DNA of 64,000 nucleotides from Nautilus pompilius. Lineage: Eukaryota > Mollusca > Cephalopoda > Nautilida > Nautilidae. The stretch covers positions 372,001-436,000 of the forward strand of contig JACATO010000654.1 in assembly GCA_018389105.1 (NCBI GenBank). The letters are read 5' to 3'. This document shows positions 49,436-64,000 of this stretch, piece after piece; the first letter of the stretch is position 1; the number at the start of each line of letters is the position of its first letter. Position numbers and translations under genes: made by a program. Below the pieces are notes generated by a model, which did no database searches, was not told the origin of the DNA, and saw only the letters and a list, made by a program, of their open reading frames with translations.

Positions 49436-51283
49436 CAGTGGTTCTCAGATTGTGGGTCGCAACATTTTTAGAAAAATACTGCCTCCTGCTCGATAGTCGA
49501 GCTCGGACTTTTGAGCTTATGAATCGGTTTTCCACCTGCTTCCTTTTCTTAGCAGTGGCGCACGGGTTGAATAAGCCGCCAACAATACCATATGTATCCT
49601 TCGCATCCTCATCTATGTCACTGAACGTTATTTTGAAATGAACTTTCATTATACTCGCATCTCGCGTCGCCGGTGACGCTGGAAAGTGAAATTAATTTTA
49701 AAAAGCGAAAGAAGCAAACTGAAAGTAATCTATTCGTATTCCTGAGGCTATAATTCCATGTATTTCAAAGAAAATCTGAAACAACGACAATAACTGATAT
49801 TAAACAAACGTATGTTTTGAAGCTGGAGGCAGTGGAAAATTCTAAAGAGAAAGATGGCGCGCAACATGCCTGGAAGTCAGGAGGACTTAGTAAATACACA
49901 TCTGGTCGAATTCTGGCATAACTTCCAGCTTCCAAACATATGCGGCGGACCGTAGTCTTTAGAGTGTCTGTAGGGAAGTGCACGTGTTAGTAATGTTCAG
50001 TATTTTTATCTGTTATTTTTAATTCTAACTTTTAAAAATAGAAATGTCTTTGTTGGGTATTAGGAGAAGAGCTAAAGACGACCAATCTGCCGGTTTGAAG
50101 CCAGCATTGGAGAAGGTACTACAAACAGCTATCAATGGTGCGAACTATTTAAAATCCAGGCCTATAAATGCAAGAACGTTTACAAGGTTTTGTGAAGAGA
50201 TGGGTGATGAACACTTTCTCTACTGTTTTACTGTGAATCAAAATGGTTGTCTTGGGGAGACGTTTTGACACGTGTTTTTTAAACTGAGAAATGAACTTTA
50301 TCAGTATTTAACTGAGGAGAGGCACAGTAGTGCACGCGTGTTTATTGACTGTGATTTCAATATGCAGTTAGCATATTTAAGTGACGTATTCCATAAGCCG
50401 AACAACCCTAATGCCTCACTGCGAGTTGGTGACAATATTCTTCATCTCAATGACAAATTAAAGTCGTTTATTAGGAACGTTGAACTTCGGGAGAGTAAAG
50501 TGGAAACTGCAAATTTAGACGTGTTTCCTTCTTTAAAACGATTTATTGAGAGCGGTAACACACGAATTAGTGAAGATGTGAAAATTTATATTTTAAGTCA
50601 CCTTTCTTCTTTAAAATTTCACTTTCAGAACTATTTCCCAGATGCGGAAATAGAAGCATTTGACTGGATAAGGAACCCACTCGATGCTAAACTGATCGAG
50701 GAGGAGCGGTCCGTTGGTGTCTCCGCTGACACTTCGAAAATAGGATTCCCGACAATGCCTCTGGCTCAGTGTGCAAAATGAGTACGAAGAACCAAGCCGG
50801 AAGGCCATGAGAATACTGATTCCCTTTGCAATATCCTATTTGTACGAGTCAGGGTTTTCTACAGTTGCTGCAATAAAAAAGCAGCTCTCGAGAATAGCAC
50901 CCGGATTTCGGGAGTTATGCAAAAGCAAGCGAGCTCATCTTCAGACATGGCCACTTTTCCGGACTGAGAGATTTGTTGAAAAGATATTCCGGACTCACGG
51001 TAGAAAACAGCTTAATAAGCCTTTGCGGATAAATGTGATTTCAGTGTGTTTTCTATGTTATTGTTACAACAACAAAGAAAAATATTGAACGCATGCAATT
51101 TGCCCAAATGTTCATGAAATATAATTGGATTAGTTTTTTTTTAAAAAAATATCCTTCTAAAACCTGCTCCTGTCTCTGTATCTCCCCGGTGAAATCATCA
51201 GTTTTATTCATGGGGCTGGGGTCGCAAAAGTTCCTTCGTCATTTTAGGGGGTCGCGGTATCGCAAAGTTTCAGAACCCCCTAC
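49436..51283 (+). mobile_element. Decayed hAT transposon, ZBED5/FAM200-like
   Basis: The left end CAGTGGTTCTCAGATTGTGG (49436) is a hAT-type terminal repeat. The right boundary is placed near 51283, where GGGGTCGCGGTATCGCAAAG and TTTCAGAACCCC give a worn inverted counterpart. No clean 8-bp target duplication remains. The interior carries a broken transposase gene (50044-51088). About 600 bp of 5' sequence contains no BED zinc-finger frame, so the N-terminal part is lost or unreadable. Confidence 0.65.
50044..51088 (+). pseudogene. hAT transposase pseudogene (ZBED5/FAM200/SCAND3 type)
   Basis: The first part (50044-50268) has the family order ...LKPALEKVL..AINGANYLKSRP, then FCEEMGDEH, and stops at TGA 50266. 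The same frame resumes as KLRNELYQYLTEE, then LAYLSDVFHK, FPDAEIEAFDWIRNP and stops at 50781. A +1 shift leads to EYEEPSRKAMRILIPFAISY, then LYESGFSTVAAIKKQLSRI. This last block is the hATC dimerisation region seen in ZBED5-like proteins. The expected HTEVRWLSRG segment is scrambled at about 50225-50275 by small shifts. At least one stop and two or three frameshifts make it inactive. The BED finger and first catalytic part are missing. Confidence 0.8.
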
Positions 51284-51659
51284 AGAACTCTCGGCTATTT
51301 TTGAAGCTTTGTACGAGATCTGCCCGACAAACGATCGAGGGCCCATTACTCTTGTCTCGGTCGCCGTGGCGGCTATTTCTCGTCCCGTGCGAGAACAGCT
51401 CCCCCGTTCCGCGAGGATGTTCGAGACTACGGCGCGCGCCGAGACCCGATAGCTGGATTTTAAAAAAAAAAACAACAACAAAAAAAACAAAAAACAGAGA
51501 GACTCCAGAAACAAGGAGAGATTTTGTTAAAAAAGAAAATAAATAAGTTAGCCGAGGGATTTTTCTTTAATATTAACAACGAACAGCAAAAGCGATCTCT
51601 TGTGAGAAGAGTAGGCGTAGTTACGAGCCCAACAACCAACAGTGGAATCTCACCCACTG
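51284..51659. other. GC-rich flank of hAT relic
   Basis: GC-rich to 51450 with a long frame on each strand, then A/CAA-rich. A strong minus-strand acceptor (long T tract before CCAG at about 51455) precedes an open segment, but no donor follows, so no exon is called. Confidence 0.35.
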
Positions 51660-52044
51660 GCCGGGGCTAAAGATCTCATTTGTAATTATGACCCTCGCTC
51701 AGTAACTGGGAATTCCTGCCCAAACGGAAAAAAACAAAACCTCTGCTGGTCTCCTCTTAAACGTCTAAAATTCAAACTTGGTAGATCTGATAATTTTAAT
51801 CCTTTATAATATTCTAAATACTTAAGGTCCGGACACATTCTAGTGAATCCCTGTTGCTCCCTGTCTCTCTAATAAATCAGCATCCTTTCTCAGATAAGGA
51901 CTTCACGCCAGCACCTCATCTTCAAGATGTAGGCAAACCAAGGATTTATACAATGGAGCTAAAACTTGTTTACTTTAATGTTTGGTTGTTGTTGCTAATT
52001 ACTTCTAGCATTCTATTTCCTTTATTTGCAATTAAAATAAGCTA
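51660..52044 (+). repeat. Dispersed repeat, pair with 14.54-14.88 kb
   Basis: Same ordered blocks as at 14540-14880, with extra sequence in the middle (about 51790-51850). See that entry. Confidence 0.55.
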
Positions 52045-52260
52045 AAATATACTTACAGGTGTGTCAATTAAATCTTTCTTGTTTAAAAGGAACTTCTGAT
52101 TTTCCGAGTATTCAAAAAAGTTCACTCTAGGTAATAAACCTCTTATAACGTTCAGGATACAGTCTTGGTAGGCAGCTATGAATGGTCATTATAACAGGTA
52201 GGAACTTTCCTGCAAGATAAGGATCGTTATAAGGAAACGGCGCTATAAGAGGTAGTATGC
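52045..52260. repeat. TTATAACG-rich element, or candidate exon
   Basis: Several spaced TTATAACG/TTATAAGA words suggest a pogo/Tigger-like miniature element. However, on the minus strand 52057-52175 is 119 nt, fully open, bounded by TTCATAG and a GTAAGTAT donor, and reads AYQDCILNVIRGLLPRVNFF then EYSENQKFLLNKKDLIDTP. That looks protein-like, but I recognise no family. The repeat explanation is slightly preferred. Confidence 0.3.
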
Positions 52261-54300
52261 CTTTATCCCTATGTTATATATGATCAGCAAATGATAAGTT
52301 TTTTTTTTTTTTTAAATTGTCCCATCGCGAATCTTCTGTTCTCATAATTTCTCACCTGTAAACTCTACCTATACGTAACTGAGTGAGTTCCCGAAGTCTA
52401 TAAATAGCTAAAGCTACTCATACATTTTTCCACAATTTTTTTCTTCCAGTATATCTACAAAATAACTCTCCACCTAACGACCGCATCACAGACCTAATAA
52501 TAAATCGTGGTCAGTGGATGACATCCATCGCCCTTTTTAATACATTAGTAAAAGCCATTTATTGAATATATTCGCGAGCATTTTTGAAAACCATCTTTCA
52601 GAATAAGTAAAGGTAAAGGAAACAGTTGGAAAATATTAGGGGAGCGAAATTATACTTACAACAAGAAAAGGCGGGGACATATTGCCAAATTAGCAGAAGG
52701 AAATTATATTAGCCAGACGTATTATTTAGAAAAAAGCATCCTAACATAGTCAGAGTAGAAAGTGATAAGCAGCTGTAGAAGGGTTAAGCATTCTTTGAGT
52801 GGTTTCAAGCATAGATGCGACCAGACACGCTGACATCCACGGGCAATTGTCGTCTGGAATTGCGCGGATGCCATATGGCAGGCTTGTTTTCAGATCCCTC
52901 GGATTTTCCAGGAGCTGTCCGCTTGGTGACGGAACACTTGAATACACCCGAAATCCCAGGAATGTGAAATATGGCGGTCACACCACGCCATAAACCTGTT
53001 GAAGACCGTCTTTTAATTACCCACAATACACCGCCACTTTTGTTTAGCCCCCCCCCCGAGCTTTAATTGCACGCCTCGCTCGTGCGATTAATTATAACTA
53101 GTCCCCCTTCCGGGACGGGATTCCGAGACAGCGCGGAATCCTCTAAATGGCATTTCTGACATTCCCCCTACGTAACGTTGAAGCGGAATAATCTCGGTCG
53201 CTTCTAATGGAGAATTTCTACTTTTAATCTAATTTATTTCTCCTGTCCGACGACGACCCTAACCCCCACAACTCCGGGACTGCGTGCAGCAGTCGTCACA
53301 TCCGGGTATCAGATGGGATGGCGCTCTCACATCCACGTTGGTTACATACGGGGTCTCCCGCCCCCGTTTTGGGAGCACTACACCCGGCGTCTGATTTCCA
53401 TGCGTGGAGCGAGGAAACTGTTATAATTAAATATTAAAGGGTTACAGCCACGAAAGCTGCACTCTAAGACAGGAGAGCGAGGAGGAAGATTGCTCCGCCC
53501 TGAAGTGATTTCTGTATGAGGGTGCAGTAAAAAAAGGGGGGGGCCCGAAATGCGATAAACTGGGAAGTTTTGCTCGGATTTTTCAAGAACGGATCCCTAT
53601 GAACTGTTTATTCATCCCCCAGGCAGGGCAATGGTGCCACCACGTACATCCTACCGCTCTCCAGTTAAAAAAACACAAACACACACACACACACTGAGAA
53701 GCAGCTTTAAATCCGCGATAGCCCTTGCAGGCCCACTGATTTCCAAGAATCAAACCGTTATTTGGATGTCGGGATGATACAGCGTAGAGAAAAGCGTTAG
53801 TCCGTTGTTCTTGTGGTCAGAACGGGGTGGTCGGGCTGCCCCGCCATCTTCAAAATGGCGGCCGTCCAGTTCATGCGATAGCGATAACCTAACCACCTCG
53901 CCGCTCGTCTGCGTTTCTCTTCAAGAGGTGGGGGACCCCAGAAAGGAACCTATTAGCACCCAGTTTGCTTAATAATAACAAGAAGACTGTAACGGGATAT
54001 CGCTAAGTCGAATTACAGCACAAAACAACATTCCTGCCACAGCGGGTCACGGGCGATGGCTGCCTCCGAATACGTAAAGATGCCGTGGATAAAAAACCTC
54101 TGGCAATCAGTCACTCGGCGAACAGGGCCGCCTCACCTATCTGAAGAGGGCCCTTAGGCGGAGCAGCAGACGATATTATCTCGGGGATTATTGGCGGGAG
54201 CTCACCGAATGGCTGATGACAGAATTCCCTGGCTACATTAAACGGAGCTTCACACACAAACTTCATCATCATCAGTATATGGTTATTATTTCTTAACGGG
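52261..54300. other. Second CpG-rich, promoter-like region
   Basis: CpG-rich from about 52.8 kb. Contains AAGTGGCGGTGTATTGTGGG on the minus strand near 53030 and ATATGGCGGTCAC near 52973. A minus-strand frame at 52750-52970 (contains NPRDLKTSLPYGIRAIPDD) looks somewhat protein-like but lacks a start context and splice sites. Probably the 5' region of at least one gene whose exons I cannot place. Confidence 0.35.
53842..53863. promoter_or_regulatory. Back-to-back YY1-like sites
   Basis: GCCATCTT (AAGATGGC on the other strand) is followed at once by AAAATGGCGGCC, two YY1-type motifs facing outward within a CpG-rich stretch. A further AAGATGGCGCG lies at 49852. Confidence 0.4.
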
Positions 54301-57300
54301 TTGTGTACAATTTATCACCACTATACACAGACACTGATATTTTTACCAGACATTTGTTGCCACCGAAAGAGAGAGAAACGAAATAAGGGGCCACGGATAT
54401 ATTTCCCCAGCGTTTTTCAAATTGTTGTTATTTATTGTTGGGAAGGACCTTGCCGCCTCTCACCGAAGCCGTATGTTGGATGCACCTCTGATGGCGGATA
54501 ATTTAGTCCTTTAAAAGATAGATAAACAGCACGATCTGAACCAGCTACCACCTGATGTCCAAGAATAATATTTTTCAGCAACACCATGTATGAGATGATT
54601 TATTATCAAAATTAAAAGAAAACATGGCTTTCTCTGTCAGCCTTTATCAAAAGATTTATTTATTTGAGAGAGAGAGACCTGAACAAAATGCCACTTTTTA
54701 AAATTAAATAATAATAATGATAATAGAGTAAAGGCGAGGCGAAGCAAAGTACCATAAAAATTTGCTTTGTTTCTCTTGTAAAGACAGTTGTACCGAGCCA
54801 AGTCCTTGCTGTAAAACTGAATATGCAACAGAAGTTCTATATACAAGTTCTAAGTTTATGCTAAAGATAAAAATCAACATCTGCAGGAAGGAAATTGGAA
54901 GAGACAGACAAGCAACTGTTACATTTGAGAGAATTAGAGTTTTTCCTGGCGTGATGAATCAGACCATTTAAGGTTATCATTAACCAGTTCTCATAGCTTA
55001 TTTAATTTAGCTTATCTATGGAAGGTTACCACAAGGTTTTATTTCTGACACTAACGTCCTAAGTTACTAGGGAGCCCTCTACAAATCTTTTAAAATCTAA
55101 ATTTAGTCAGCCATGAACTGCTATGCGAGTAGAGCTGCAGGTTCTTTGATACATCAACCCAAAGAAACTCAAACCCAATGACCTATAGTTTTGTTGATTC
55201 ATAGAGACAGATATCTTCAGATAATTAGACCGTTGCTAATGTTACTATATTGTAAGAGATGAAAGCTAATTCTGGCTTTTACAAGTTGATTAATTTGTAG
55301 TCAGGTGGCAAATAGCAACTCAGTGATGGACTCAGTTTGATGTACCTCCCTGGCATGGTCTCTTCTTCACTGGCCAGCCACATGGGTTTCCTAAATATGA
55401 AGAGTTCTAGTAGGGACATTTGCTACACCATCAATTCTGCCCAAATACACAAGTGCTGCGTAGGATCCAGCACCATTAATTTCAGAAGTTGATGAAAATA
55501 CTTACATATTTCAAAATACAACCAGTGGTGCACATTGAGCTTTCTATTGAATTTATACTAATAAAAGTGAATTAAAATTTATGATCAATTCAAGAAGCAG
55601 GTACGACCTGAAGACTAATACACATTAGATTATAATGGTGCAGTAAGGGTCACAAACAGAATTTGAACTCTTGGTCGAAAACAGCTGGGCTTGGTGTCTC
55701 TGCTACTAAAAATGAAGAGCTCTAGTAGGCATTTCCTTGCTGCCTTCCAATCCCAATTAGGTCATTGTGAAAGGGTGTTTGGCCTATATCCATTTCTAAT
55801 TCCACATTGGAAAGAACTACTCATTAAGGAATATATTAAATTAACTTTTTCCACCCTCCCTTTACATACCTGCAATACTCAGGCCAAACTGCTAAAACCA
55901 AAAATATTTAAGGTTACTCTGTACTAAACAGAAAAATACTTCTCTCCATATAAATAGTCAAAGAACCATTGCAAATTTCTTAATGGTTAGATCTAAGGGA
56001 ATACAATTTGAATAAATAGCAAACTAATGTTTACTTTCTATTTGTTATTTTTAGCACAAATTTTGAACTATTGTCCAAAAAGTAATAACATTAGTCTATT
56101 TTAAGTGACGGAACAGGTGATTTCCTCATGTATTCTTCATCAACAACAAAAAAAAGAATTTTTCATTTTAACTCTTTAATAAACTATAGTAAAAACACCC
56201 TAGTTATATGCACACTAGCATCTGTAGATTCAAAATAAAGTACTAATCAAAGCCAAACTTCATGAACAAGATTGTACTGTGATAACTTCATTCACAGAGC
56301 CATCATATGCTACTAGAGAACTTGACTCATCATTTCTCAAATACTTTCTATGAAAATTACAAACAAGATGTATGAAATAGCATTGTTAAGTCATAAGAAT
56401 AAAGAAAACGGGGAAATATTCATTTGGAAGTGGATAAACTATTGGATTTAAAAAATAAAACAAAAGTGCAAGTCGTCATGATATAAGTCTTACCTCAAGC
56501 AAGTCAGTATTAAATCCTTTTGGTTGCAGGGCTGTCATGGCGTGGAAATGACTATATTACCTGCAAATGTCTTCAGTTCAAGAACTGTGTAGATACTTTT
56601 AAAAAAACTGCTGCTGTATATATTCCACGGATGACTAACTACTGTATATTATACCAATATTTGGTGGAATTTGAAATTTTGCAACTACACCAAAAATACT
56701 TAATAAAAAGCTAGGGCTTATTATGTTCAATAGATCTTGAAAAGTTTGAGGTATTAAAAATATCATATTTTCAAACTTTTATTCATTTTAACTGCATGGG
56801 GCATCTTAATCTTCCAACAATTTTACAAGTGAATGCTAGTGGTAGCATGTCCACTACTGTTAAGCCATAACTGAAACAAAAATAATGCTTGCGTAGTACA
56901 TTACAGTTCATGAAAAATTTATCATCATCTGTTTGGGATACACTTATTTATTACTTTTATTAAATTTCTCATTGCCAAAAGAAAATAGCAGCATACCATA
57001 CTGGTGACTACAATCCCCTACTAACACAAAGACACTGAAAACTAGTTATTTTGTTACCAGTTCCTGCCAAGTCAATTGATCTATTATGCCTGTCAGCTGC
57101 ATTAATTAACTACAGAAGGAATCTTAAGTCGGCTGTGAGTGGTGTCTATCCACATAGGATATTTAAGTGCAAGGGAGAAGATGACAATGATGGCCACAAG
57201 CTGACTGCATATTTGTCAATCTTTTAAGGACAACTGTCAAAAAATTGGTTAAGAAATTATTTATCACATGATCTACTAGATCTGAGTTGTAACTATTTTG

Positions 57301-58082
57301 CTACAATAATGAAGTGGTAAAAGAATGTTAGTTACTTCACTAGCAGCATGACACAGTAGGTCAGTTGCTTTTAAAAGAAATGTCAATCAACAAATGTAAC
57401 ATCTGCTGAAAACGTCAGCAAGCAGATCTATATCCAGCCAATGGTCTGCAGTAGCATAAATCATGGAACCCTCCAATATATTAGGTCTCATTTTCCAGCT
57501 GGCATGAATGCCAGTACCAGGTTTTGTCCACATTAAGTTCATTCTAACTTCATAGCCAGCCAGATTTAGCATAGTTGATCTACCACAGGATGAAGAACTC
57601 AGCATATTGTCGTCACCCTTCCCGATTCGCTATAATCCTTATGTATCCCGTTCTCTGAAGTCCTCTGCCAAGCTCATTTGTTCTCCATAATTAGCTTCAT
57701 CCATCAGCTGTCATTTCTTCTCATTGTCCCATCCAATACCATTTTTTTTTTTCCTTTACAGATTTCAAAATAACCTCGACTTTAGCTCTTTGTATCCATT
57801 TAATGGGTTTTTTGTGTCTTCTAGTTATTCCCACCCATACTGCAACTCTGAAACTCTTTCTCAAACTGCCAGAGGCATATTTCTTTAAGTTTTCCCATTC
57901 CTCTTCAGATTAAAACTTGAATATATGTCATTTTTATTGTTTTACTCAGATATGACACAAAACTATATATATATATATATTAGTGAAATCAATACACACA
58001 CATACCCAAATGTAGGCAGCAATACAGCTATAATTACTTGTGGCTCTGGTTTATACAATCAGTACCATTAAAAATATTTAGC
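54301..58082. other. AT-rich intergenic DNA downstream of RUVBL2
   Basis: No supportable gene. Two SINE-like stretches are listed separately. A TA repeat lies at 57964-57980. A 72-codon minus-strand frame at 57387-57605, with preceding sequence rich in Glu/Arg words broken by stops, looks like a decayed transposon fragment but could not be placed. Confidence 0.35.
55325..55480 (+). mobile_element. tRNA-derived SINE copy, truncated
   Basis: Body CTCCCTGGCATGGTCTCTTC, CACTGGCCAGCCACATGGG, TTTCCTAAATATGAAGAGTT, CTAGTAGGGACATTTGC. The head is degenerate. A second partial copy follows at 55625-55765 (TTTGAACTCTTGG, then AAAATGAAGAGCTCTAGTAG). Confidence 0.55.
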
Positions 58083-58088
58083 TTTATT
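58083..58088 (-). terminator. Possible RUVBL2 polyadenylation signal
   Basis: AATAAA on the minus strand, about 1.2 kb below the last recognisable RUVBL2 exon. Other AATAAA and ATTAAA words occur lower down, so the choice is tentative. Confidence 0.2.
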
Positions 58089-59295
58089 TCAGAAAGCTAT
58101 GTAAATGAAAGTATTTCAAAAAATCTGCAACATCTTGCCAGCAAAAGAAAAATTTAACAGTGCCAAGAATCAATATTTTTTAATTAAAACTTTCAAGTTG
58201 TCAAATGAAGAGTACAAGAAAATGTGTTTGTCTTTTAACAGCTTCTGAAACCTGCAATACTGATCTGTAACATAGGAAAATTTCTTAAGAGTCATGATTA
58301 ATTCAGCTAGTTTCCATAGTTTCAGAATCTGGAAAAAAAAAAAAACATTCTGAGTTGAGCAATAGCAATGATTCAAAGAAAGGGTACCAATGCTATTTTT
58401 CTAACTGTTGTTAAAGGAAATTTTTACTTGGTTTACCACTTAAATTCTCATTTCATCTAGTTAAATATACACTAAACAAAATATAAGAATATTGTATGAG
58501 ACCCTGTACAATTATTTACAGTCACCTTGACCACTATAAATATCATATACACTCCTGCAATTGTCAACCCAAAACTTGGGTCATGAGACAGTTCTACTCA
58601 CAATCACACCACTGTCAGATGATTCTAAATTTGCATAACAATGGTCAAACTAGGTCTAAACCTATTATAAATATTCATATAATACAATTACAAAACATTT
58701 AGAATATGGAACTTTGACGATGAGTTACCAACAAGTAGCGATGCCTAGACATAGCAAGTTTATGGACTGAAATAGGCAAGCAGATGTGACTGCTGAACTT
58801 GGTGAAACAGTTATCAGCCATCTTTGACAGAGGTACAGTTCACCACAGACTGGGTGCCACAGCAATCCTGACTGTCATGATAACCGTTACATCATTTATC
58901 TGGCTTGATATAACTGCATTACCTTGGCAAGTTCCATTCAGAACAAACCTGTGACCCACATGCAAGATTGATAACTTTGGCAGAATGGAGCCAGTGAATA
59001 AATTCAACTTTTAGAAACAAGATGGTTAGTTTGAGTATTTCCAATCACTTATTAATAAAACTAATTAAAAACATTTTCAAAATGTTACCATCAAAGTGCA
59101 GTCCATAAGGAGAACTGTTTTGGTGTGGTGATGATGCTAAACACCATATAAAATAGCACATTATCAGTATATTTCTGTTTCATCTTTTTTCATGTGTAAA
59201 AAGCCACTGAAATCAAAAGATTATTATTCATTCAGAAGAGTGAGTGCATGTTTGTTCTCGTTTTCTCAGTATCCATTGGACCAGAGATCTGAACA

Positions 59296-59439
59296 TCAAC
59301 TTTCTGATGATGTGCATAACTTACCAACTTCATTAAACATAAACTCTTGCTGGTATTCCTTAAGAAACTGTGTGGAACGAGATTCATCCAGAAATAGAGA
59401 ATAAACTCTCTTGATATCATCAACATCCACTTCTGTGCC
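59296..59439 (-). CDS. RUVBL2: RUVBL2 (Reptin) C-terminal exon
   Basis: The minus-strand acceptor TATTCTCACAG opens at 59439 in phase 0 with GTEVDVDDIKRVYSLFLDES, then RSTQFLKEYQQEFMFNEV. This matches the end of animal RUVBL2 almost residue for residue (human residues 418 to about 455). RUVBL2 is the AAA+ ATPase that forms hexamers with RUVBL1 and serves the INO80, SWR1/SRCAP and TIP60 complexes and R2TP; it is nuclear and cytoplasmic. The frame runs on for nine residues (GKLCTSSES) to TGA at 59298-59296, close to the usual tail length. However, GAAGTTG/GTAAGTTA is an excellent donor within it, at about 59308-59302, so the real last residues may come from another small exon at lower coordinates. 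The intron on its 5' side is 4.28 kb. Confidence 0.93.
   Translation of the reverse strand, partial: GTEVDVDDIKRVYSLFLDESRSTQFLKEYQQEFMFNEVGKLCTSSES

Positions 59440-64000
<4,561 letters not shown>

Noticed and set aside
57387..57605. 72-codon minus-strand frame with protein-like composition
   Set aside because: Upstream sequence in the same frame has stops, no splice sites fit RUVBL2's missing last exon, and no family is recognised; probably a transposon relic.

Overview
This is AT-rich eukaryotic nuclear DNA with spliced genes, long introns, many simple repeats and many decayed transposons. I think it comes from a mollusc, most likely a gastropod. The reasons are at least eight copies of an AAGGGAGATAACT-like motif, a tRNA-derived SINE family, and the closeness of the one firmly recognised protein to animal RUVBL2. 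There are no prokaryotic features.

All supportable genes lie on the minus strand. At the right end (59.3-63.85 kb) are the last two recognisable coding exons of RUVBL2 (Reptin/TIP48); the rest of that gene lies beyond the window. In the left part, two small exons that match in reading phase (6.69-6.97 kb) encode an Arg/Glu-rich N-terminus of an unidentified protein ('gene A'). A TATA-containing promoter and first exon at 18.24-18.40 kb could serve it. Between them and the middle of the window are isolated candidate exons at 20.9, 23.1 and 26.3 kb. They may belong to a third minus-strand gene, but I cannot name it.

From about 41.4 to 54.3 kb the base composition changes. GC-rich, CpG-rich blocks alternate with microsatellites, poly-C/poly-G runs and possible G-quadruplexes. 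The most striking part is 42.98-43.21 kb: three identical 54-bp cassettes, each with the palindrome GTCACGTGAC, beside a CCAAT box. Other unusual features here are a PAR-bZIP/CRE pair, a 31-bp hairpin and a 624-bp tandem duplication.

Mobile elements are frequent: a hAT-type miniature element at 395-931 with perfect ends and target duplication; a decayed ZBED5/FAM200-like hAT transposase at 49.4-51.3 kb; a Tc1/mariner-like relic at 36 kb; a probable LTR-element fragment near 25 kb; several SINE copies; and a family of roughly 85-bp palindromes confined to the left 37 kb. A cluster of four perfect hairpins at 10.3 kb fits no class I recognise.

I saw no tRNA, rRNA or CRISPR features. Most of the window is intron or intergenic sequence.
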